From NCBI GenBank assembly GCA_033296885.1, contig MU864149.1:1-11080 (forward strand): a DNA stretch of 11,080 nt. Reading direction: 5' to 3'. Made by a program: the position numbers and the translations under genes. Under the pieces are notes generated by a model. The model did no database searches. It had not been told where the DNA came from and was given only the letters and a program-made list of their open reading frames with translations. This stretch comes from Triangularia verruculosa. Taxonomy: Eukaryota; Ascomycota; Sordariomycetes; Sordariales; Podosporaceae. This document shows positions 6,701-11,080 of this stretch, piece by piece (within the stretch, counting starts at the first letter, position 1; the number at the start of each line of letters is the position of its first letter).

Positions 6701-7300
6701 GCCGTTTCTACTTATAGTTTCGGCTAGTCCTTAATTACCGCGATCTTCCTTAGCTTTATTCGCACTTCTTTTGGCGAGATTAGATATCTTAGGTAGACCG
6801 TTTCTTATATATAGAACTTACTTTTATCTTTATTAATTAATAGTCCTACTTTATATAACGCGTTTAAAATCTCTTTAACGTACTATCTGTGTTCCTCTAA
6901 AGTATATAAGTAGATAAAAATATCGTCGAGGTAGTAAACTATTATTTTATCGAGATACTGGCGAATCGTATAATTAATAAGGGCCTAGAAAGTCGTAAGT
7001 ATATTTATAAGCTTAAACGGTATAACGAGGTACTCGAAATGCCTGTAAAGTATGCGAAAAACTATCTTCTATTCGTCTCCCTCCTTAATTTATATATACG
7101 CGTACTTAACTGGTATATTAAGTCTGGTAAATTATTATACCCCTAATAGTTGATTTCTTAGCCGAGAAATTAGTAGTAGTAGGTAATTGTTTTTTACTAT
7201 TTTTTAATTTAATTGTCGATAATCTATATATAGTTGCGGACTTCTATCTTTCTTCGGTACGAAGAAAACAGGATATCTAGCCGGCGATGTGGATACCTTA
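6700..7300 (-). other. Reverse transcriptase catalytic domain
   Basis: Visible blocks are VSTSPARYPVFFVPKKD and LYIDYRQLN (fingers), FTRLNIPVKYAYI (motif A), HFEYLVIPFKL (motif B) and IIVYYLDDIFIY (motif C, YLDD at 6922-6933), then LYTLEEHR. The motif A Asp of the usual L-D-L/I is Asn at 7117-7119. The YLDD pair is intact. Several stops lie between the blocks. The frame continues unbroken in register from the protease. Confidence 0.92.
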
Positions 7301-7639
7301 ATATATCCTCTCTTGATATTTTCGTCTAAGTATTTCCGTAACTCCTTACTCTATTTATTATTAATGTAGTAAACTTAAAAGAGCTTAAACTTTATTCCTT
7401 CTTTAAGTTTAATCTTATAATCTTATAGTCCCCTCTCTAATAAACTTTAAAGGTATTTCGCCGTAAATACCGGATACCCCCGGTACTTTACCGGCACCTC
7501 CTTCTTATCGCCTTTTTTTATATTATTATAATAGACGTATTTATCCTTTATTACTACTGCAATTTCCACTAACGTAATTGTTTTTACTAACTTTACTTTT
7601 TCGATTTTACCGCCTTTATCGATTAAATATACCAATACT

Positions 7640-8040
7640 TCTTATATCTCTTACGGTGGTGCCGTAGAGGGTGCTTATCTCGTACGCTGCTTCTGCTGTA
7701 CCCCTAATTTCCTATCGTTAGTTGGATATTTCCGATATTCCCTTAGTTATAGGTGGCTACCGTCCTTCTAATCGATATCTGGGTTATAGTCCTCGTATTA
7801 TAGTTGCCTTAGGATTATGTCCTTCTCTGGCCCTATATCTACGATATCGAAAATCACCTTTATTATTTTTCCTAATATAGTAATGTCCAGTGGTAGTATC
7901 TTCCTGCTTACTAATTGTATAGGGAAGGGTCCTTTTATAATAACCTTTTCCTCCTTCTCTCTTTATGGAACCCGGGCTTATTATACGAATCTTAATGAAA
8001 TTAAGTCCGCTTCGGCTCTACTATTTATAAGCGTTTACGT
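7640..8040 (-). other. Retropepsin-like protease domain, active site lost
   Basis: The minus strand reads TLINSRAEADLISLRFV at about 8034-7984, where gypsy proteases read x-D-S-G-A-E-x-x-x-I-S. The catalytic D-S-G codons are AAT AGT AGA (8025-8017), that is N-S-R, which two G-to-A changes explain. Downstream, GPFPIQLV and LPLDITILG fit the rest of the fold, with stops in between. The protease would cleave Gag and Pol; without the Asp it is dead. Confidence 0.75.
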
Positions 8041-10379
8041 TTAAAAACCCTTTTAACGCGTTATTATTTATAATCTCTTATCTTTTATACCCCTCCTCTA
8101 TACGGTAGCGACTTCGCTAATACTTTATTCGTAGTCCTTTAAAGGTTTTCGGCCTCTACGAAAGGCCGTAGCCCTTTTCCCGATTATTATTATACCTTTA
8201 GAGCGTCCTCTTTTATTAAACTATCTAGCAGTTCGAAATTAGCTAACTATTATCGTTAGGCTTCTTCCTATTTTTCGTCTCTTATACCTTATCGAATCCT
8301 CCTTCGATTATATATCCGCCGCCTTTTTACTGTAACCTTGGCTTCGGCTTCGGCCTGGATATCGTGGTACTTCTTGGCCTTTATTTATAAATAGAACGCA
8401 TAATCCGGACTCTTATATTACACTAATTTATATTCTTCTTTATTAATACTATCTTTTTCCTAATTAATTATCTACTTAAAGTAGTATCTTATATACCTAG
8501 GTGTAAACTATATAATCTAGAGTTCCTTTTTTAATTTAACTAGGTCTTTCTATCTCTATAGGAAATAATCGTCTAATTCTTTTTATTATCGTTCCTACCT
8601 AGCTATAATTTTCGTAATAGGCCTGGGATCTCCGTTTCTTTTTAATTGCCGTACTAGCTAGTATCCTTAGAGAGCCTTACTCTGGTAATGTTCTACGCAC
8701 CTATATATAATATACTGGAACCAAGGTATCCTCCTATGCTCTAGGTATCTGGGATATAATTATGCTATATCTTTATCGTATGGTTCGTACTATTTATAAC
8801 GAGGTACTTATCCGGGCATTTGTAAGAGCCCTATGTTAGCAATCTCCTTACTTTTCTAATACTTCTCTTACTTTAGTTCCCTAAACTCGAGTTTACCTTT
8901 TCTATAAGCTAACTATAATAGTTTTCTACGGTGTTACTTAAATTTGATTTCGGGGACGATCTATTGCTTTTTACTTTACTATAGTTATATAAGCGGTTAG
9001 CGATTATTTATAATTTACGCTACTTTATTTTCAAGGTCATAGTAGTATTGTTTAATTACTTTACGTTAGTTTTGGAGTTCTTTTATCTTCTTTTTAAATC
9101 TTTAGATTCGTTTCTTAATCTAACTTAAGGTCCCTCCTAAGTGTAGGTCTAAAATACGAATTATATTTATAGTAAAGAACTATTTTAATTGTTATAGGGT
9201 TTTTTCGGAGGGTCCGGGAGCGGTGTTTTCTTTTAGTTTTATAGTTCCTTTGACCGGTAGTTCCTGCCCTATTACGCGGTTTTTTCCCTTAGAGTCGACC
9301 GTTAATTCTCCTTTCCGAGGCTTATACTTATAGTCGTTGTTAATATAGTCGTCTATTATATTTTGAAAATTTTCGTTAGAATATTTTATACCGGAGATCT
9401 TTATTATCCGTATTATTTTAGCGATTATTGCCGTTTCTTTTTCTTTTTAACGGAGCTACTTAGGTATCCGATAATCTTTTTTGAAATAGCCTATCTTCTT
9501 ATAGTTGAAGTACTTAATATCGTTCTTTCCTTTGAACCGCTTTTGAACTGCGTTTACCTCTATAGGCTTTGCGTAAATGGTCCCTAAGATATAAGTTCCG
9601 TAAGGCCGTTTTTTTTTCTTGTTGTTAGGACGGTAGGGTCCTTGTATACGTGTGCCTTTGCGTTTCTTACGGCGCTGGTACTATCGGTCGTCGATACGGA
9701 CCGCTATTACGATGTACTTATCGATAGTCTTTAGCTGTTTTTGCCGGTATAGTTCGTCCTTAACTTCCTTTTTAAGCCCGTTATAGAATAATTATATTAA
9801 CCTTTCGTCGTTGATTTTACTGTATAGTACGTTTATTCTAAATACTATAGTATAGTCGGTAGTAAATTTGGTTTGTTTGAGGTTAGCTAGTCGTTTCTAG
9901 GTACGCCTGCCTTTATCGTACTCTCCGAATATCTCTTTGATCTTCTTTTCGAAACCCTTATATAACTTGAAATATTTGTTAGTAACCGCTTCTCTTTTAT
10001 CGGGCTAGTTATCGAAAAAGTCTCCTAGGATCGGTTCGAATTAGGTAAGTGCCTTGTCCTTGAGCCTGGATATAGCGTATATAACTTTAAACAGTTTATC
10101 CGGGAAACGGGAAGGGTAGTACCGAAAGTATGCCTTAAGCTGGATTAAGAATCCCCCTAGCTTTCCTTTAATCCTTCCGTAGCGGTCGGAAGCTTCGAGC
10201 CTAGCGCGATCTCCTTTTTTATATAAGGTGCTAATCTCGTAGTAGAGTATGGTATTATCCTACGTGAGGGCGTTATGAGAGAGGCGCGACTTATCCTCGA
10301 GTTCTTGGATACGAGTAAGGAGTTGGTCGATGGTGGGTTAGGTAGGGATTTCCTCCTAGGTGTTGGTGTTTTCGGCTAT
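8030..10379 (-). pseudogene. gag: Gypsy gag polyprotein with long C-terminal extension, start codon lost
   Basis: A single register of about 780 codons. The expected start reads ATA at 10379-10377 in a strong Kozak-like context (CACCATAGCC), so ATG has become ATA. A short coiled N-terminus (ELEDKSRL) precedes the capsid part, with GGFLIQLKAYFRYYPSRFP, SRLKDKAL, EYDKGRRT, YNGLKKEVKDELY and the basic YQRRKKRKG. A nucleocapsid knuckle remains in outline at 9471-9512. There, Y-x2-Y-x4-Y-x4-Y (YFNYKKIGYFKKDY) has exactly CCHC spacing, with every ligand turned to Tyr. After this come another 480 or so codons rich in Lys, Glu and Gln-to-stop sites before the protease frame takes over. This is a longer gag C-terminus than I expect for gypsy elements. 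Stops are scattered, Trp-type in the 5' part and also Gln-type in the 3' part. Confidence 0.88.
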
Positions 10380-10438
10380 GGTGTTTAACTTGGCGCTTTT
10401 AACTTATCCGATGATAGAGTTGAAGTGAGTATGTAACG
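10380..10438 (-). other. Short gypsy 5' leader, primer site not recognised
   Basis: Fifty-nine bases lie between the 5' LTR and the gag start position. The minus strand begins CGTTACATACTCACTTCAAC. A primer binding site should lie at its start, but I cannot match it to a tRNA 3' end by eye. Either RIP has altered it or the element uses an atypical primer. Confidence 0.5.
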
Positions 10439-10618
10439 TGTGACGAACCCCTGTATAGAACCTCTGAAAGGGATACTCGGTTGAAGGTAACTTCTGATAA
10501 TTGGTTCGGTGTAGTTAAACAGTGTATAATAAGATGTCTTAATGTAAATATAAGATACCGTGAATATAAGCTGTGATTGTATACTGCGGAACTATCTACA
10601 AGCTATCTAGTTCCTCCG

Positions 10619-10626
10619 TATATATA
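10619..10626 (-). promoter_or_regulatory. Candidate TATA box in the 5' LTR
   Basis: TATATATA, read GTCTATATATACGG on the minus strand, about 210 bp into the LTR and about 190 bp before its end. It is conserved at 3368-3375 in the other LTR although the surrounding bases have diverged. The position suits a U3/R core promoter. Confidence 0.45.
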
Positions 10627-10689
10627 GACCTAATGCTAAGACCTGGATTATTCTATTGCTCCTCGGATTATGACTGATTCTTAAGGATT

Positions 10690-10715
10690 ATAAGTGATTC
10701 CTAGGAATCACTTAT
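10690..10715. repeat. 26-bp perfect palindrome in the 5' LTR
   Basis: The half-site ATAAGTGATTCCT is followed directly by its exact reverse complement. TGATTC-type motifs recur on both sides (near 10675 and 10715). A dyad of this size could bind a dimeric regulator or form a cruciform or RNA hairpin in U3. Confidence 0.8.
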
Positions 10716-10838
10716 GATTCCTTTATGTCCCGGATGATCCACCTCTTACTGGTCTATCCTCCTTTCCTCTGATTGGCTATCATGCCTCCTCTTTCCTATT
10801 GGTTGCTCCTTTCGGGTGTCCACATCATATTCGTGACA

Positions 10839-10843
10839 CTTCG
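10839..10843. repeat. Gypsy target-site duplication, right copy (CTTCG)
   Basis: Exact match to 3183-3187 and directly abuts the LTR end at 10838. Confidence 0.95.
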
Positions 10844-11080
10844 AAAGGGGGGAAATATTTAGCAAAGAATTAATATATTTAAGATCAGGTCAAAATCTGA
10901 TATTTAAAGATTATTAATTTATAAAAAGAAGCTAAATAAATACTTCAAAGCCTAATATATAAAGTAAAATACTTATAAAGCTTTCAATATTACTTATATT
11001 ATAAGTAATATAAAATATTTAAAAAGAAGAAAGCGTTAATATAAGCTATAATATATAGTCGAAAGAATTATATATTAAAA
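10844..11080 (+). pseudogene. Copia integrase core, right part, heavily decayed
   Basis: Joined to the left part at 3187, the frame continues K-G-G-K-Y-L-A-K and then meets frequent TAA stops. A stretch near 10928-10975 (EAK, stop, ILQSLIYKVKYL) resembles the A-E-R helix after the third catalytic Glu of copia integrases, but this is tentative. Composition is very AT-rich with few CA/TG. The element continues beyond the window. Confidence 0.5.

Larger units (their letters stand above)
4549..8040 (-). pseudogene. pol: Gypsy pol polyprotein (PR-RT-RH-IN-chromodomain), RIP-inactivated
   Basis: One minus-strand register (codon first base divisible by 3) can be followed for about 1160 codons without an indel. 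Stops are scattered through it, mostly TAG/TAA where Trp or Gln is expected. Recognisable segments in order are: protease core at 8017-8025; pre-RT linker (7635-7447 is stop-free); RT from about 7300; YLDD at 6922-6933; RNase H from about 6480; integrase H2C2 and core from about 5870; GPY/F; and a chromodomain to about 4600. Catalytic positions are damaged: the protease D-S-G reads N-S-R and the RT motif A Asp reads Asn. The register differs from gag, so gag-pol expression would have needed a frame change near 8040. The C-terminal end is set at the first TAG after the chromodomain and may not be the original stop. Confidence 0.92.
3188..10838 (-). mobile_element. Full-length RIP-mutated Ty3/gypsy chromovirus-type element
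   Basis: The 7651-bp element is bounded by two 400-bp LTRs and a perfect CTTCG duplication. Minus-strand order is 5' LTR, gag, protease, RT, RNase H, integrase with GPY/F, chromodomain, polypurine tract, 3' LTR. Integrase after RNase H defines gypsy order; the terminal chromodomain places it with chromoviruses. Gag and pol each keep a single uninterrupted register, so the damage is base substitution, not indel. An additional gene lies on the opposite strand near the 3' LTR. CA dinucleotides are very rare in the internal plus strand while CG is common, as expected from RIP at CpA. Confidence 0.95.
10439..10838 (-). repeat. Gypsy 5' LTR (right copy)
   Basis: 400 bp, beginning TGTGACGAAC and ending TTCGTGACA on the plus strand, with near-perfect terminal inverted repeats (8 of 9). 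Read on the minus strand it runs TGTCACGAA...TTCGTCACA and drives gag-pol. It is less mutated than the left copy in the third of the LTR nearest 10838. It contains a TATA run and a 26-bp palindrome. Confidence 0.95.
189..11080 (+). mobile_element. Ty1/copia retrotransposon remnant, split by a gypsy insertion
   Basis: Plus-strand order is primer site, gag with CCHC knuckle, aspartic protease, GAG-pre-integrase HHCC domain, then integrase core. Integrase before RT is the copia order, as opposed to gypsy. The element is broken at 3187 and resumes at 10844, once the gypsy element and one copy of its CTTCG duplication are removed. RT, RNase H and the 3' LTR lie past the window edge. The reading frame is broken by a stop at 1506 and two frame changes near 2455 and 2545. 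Its knuckle and HHCC ligands are still intact, unlike those of the gypsy element inserted in it. Confidence 0.75.

Noticed and set aside
7817..8044. 75-codon plus-strand ORF
   Set aside because: It is antisense to the gypsy protease, whose register and motifs are clear on the minus strand.
9363..9587. 74-codon plus-strand ORF
   Set aside because: It is the shadow of the gypsy gag nucleocapsid region; its Phe/Tyr-rich content reflects the complement of Lys-rich coding.

Overview
The window is a nested stack of retrotransposons from what is most likely a filamentous ascomycete (Pezizomycotina). I see no intact host gene. The evidence is gene-sized reading frames for Ty1/copia and Ty3/gypsy polyproteins, long AT-rich tracts, and mutation made up of C:G to T:A transitions concentrated at CpA/TpG. 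That is the signature of repeat-induced point mutation (RIP), a fungal genome defence.

Layout. (1) Positions 1-200 end in a half-tRNA(iMet) primer binding site, which suggests the tail of a copia-type 5' LTR. (2) 201-1325 is an AT-rich leader. A sharply bounded 485-bp block with normal composition (705-1189, TGTT...AACA, flanked by ATAAA) sits inside it and looks like a solo LTR that escaped RIP. (3) From 1326 a plus-strand copia element carries gag (CCHC knuckle), protease (DSG), the GAG-pre-integrase HHCC domain and the start of the integrase core. (4) A complete 7651-bp minus-strand chromodomain-type Ty3/gypsy element (3188-10838) interrupts the copia integrase. It has two 400-bp LTRs and a perfect 5-bp target duplication, CTTCG. 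(5) The copia frame resumes at 10844 and runs out of the window.

Read on the minus strand, the gypsy element runs 5' LTR (10838-10439), gag (10379 to about 8030), then pol in another frame (about 8040 to 4549: protease, RT, RNase H, integrase with GPY/F, chromodomain), polypurine tract and 3' LTR (3587-3188). No indel was found within either long frame. The damage is point mutation: Trp/Gln to stop, Cys/His to Tyr, Asp to Asn, and the start ATG to ATA. Between pol and the 3' LTR lies an extra gene on the opposite (plus) strand, at 3785-4402. Its N-terminus shows six tyrosines in a near Zn(II)2Cys6 spacing, probably a converted cysteine cluster, followed by a coiled coil. A tRNA-shaped sequence (4445-4514) lies between the converging ends of this gene and pol.

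Nothing here should now make functional protein. The value of the window is as a record of nested insertion, strand-patterned RIP, and an unusual antisense accessory gene in a gypsy element.
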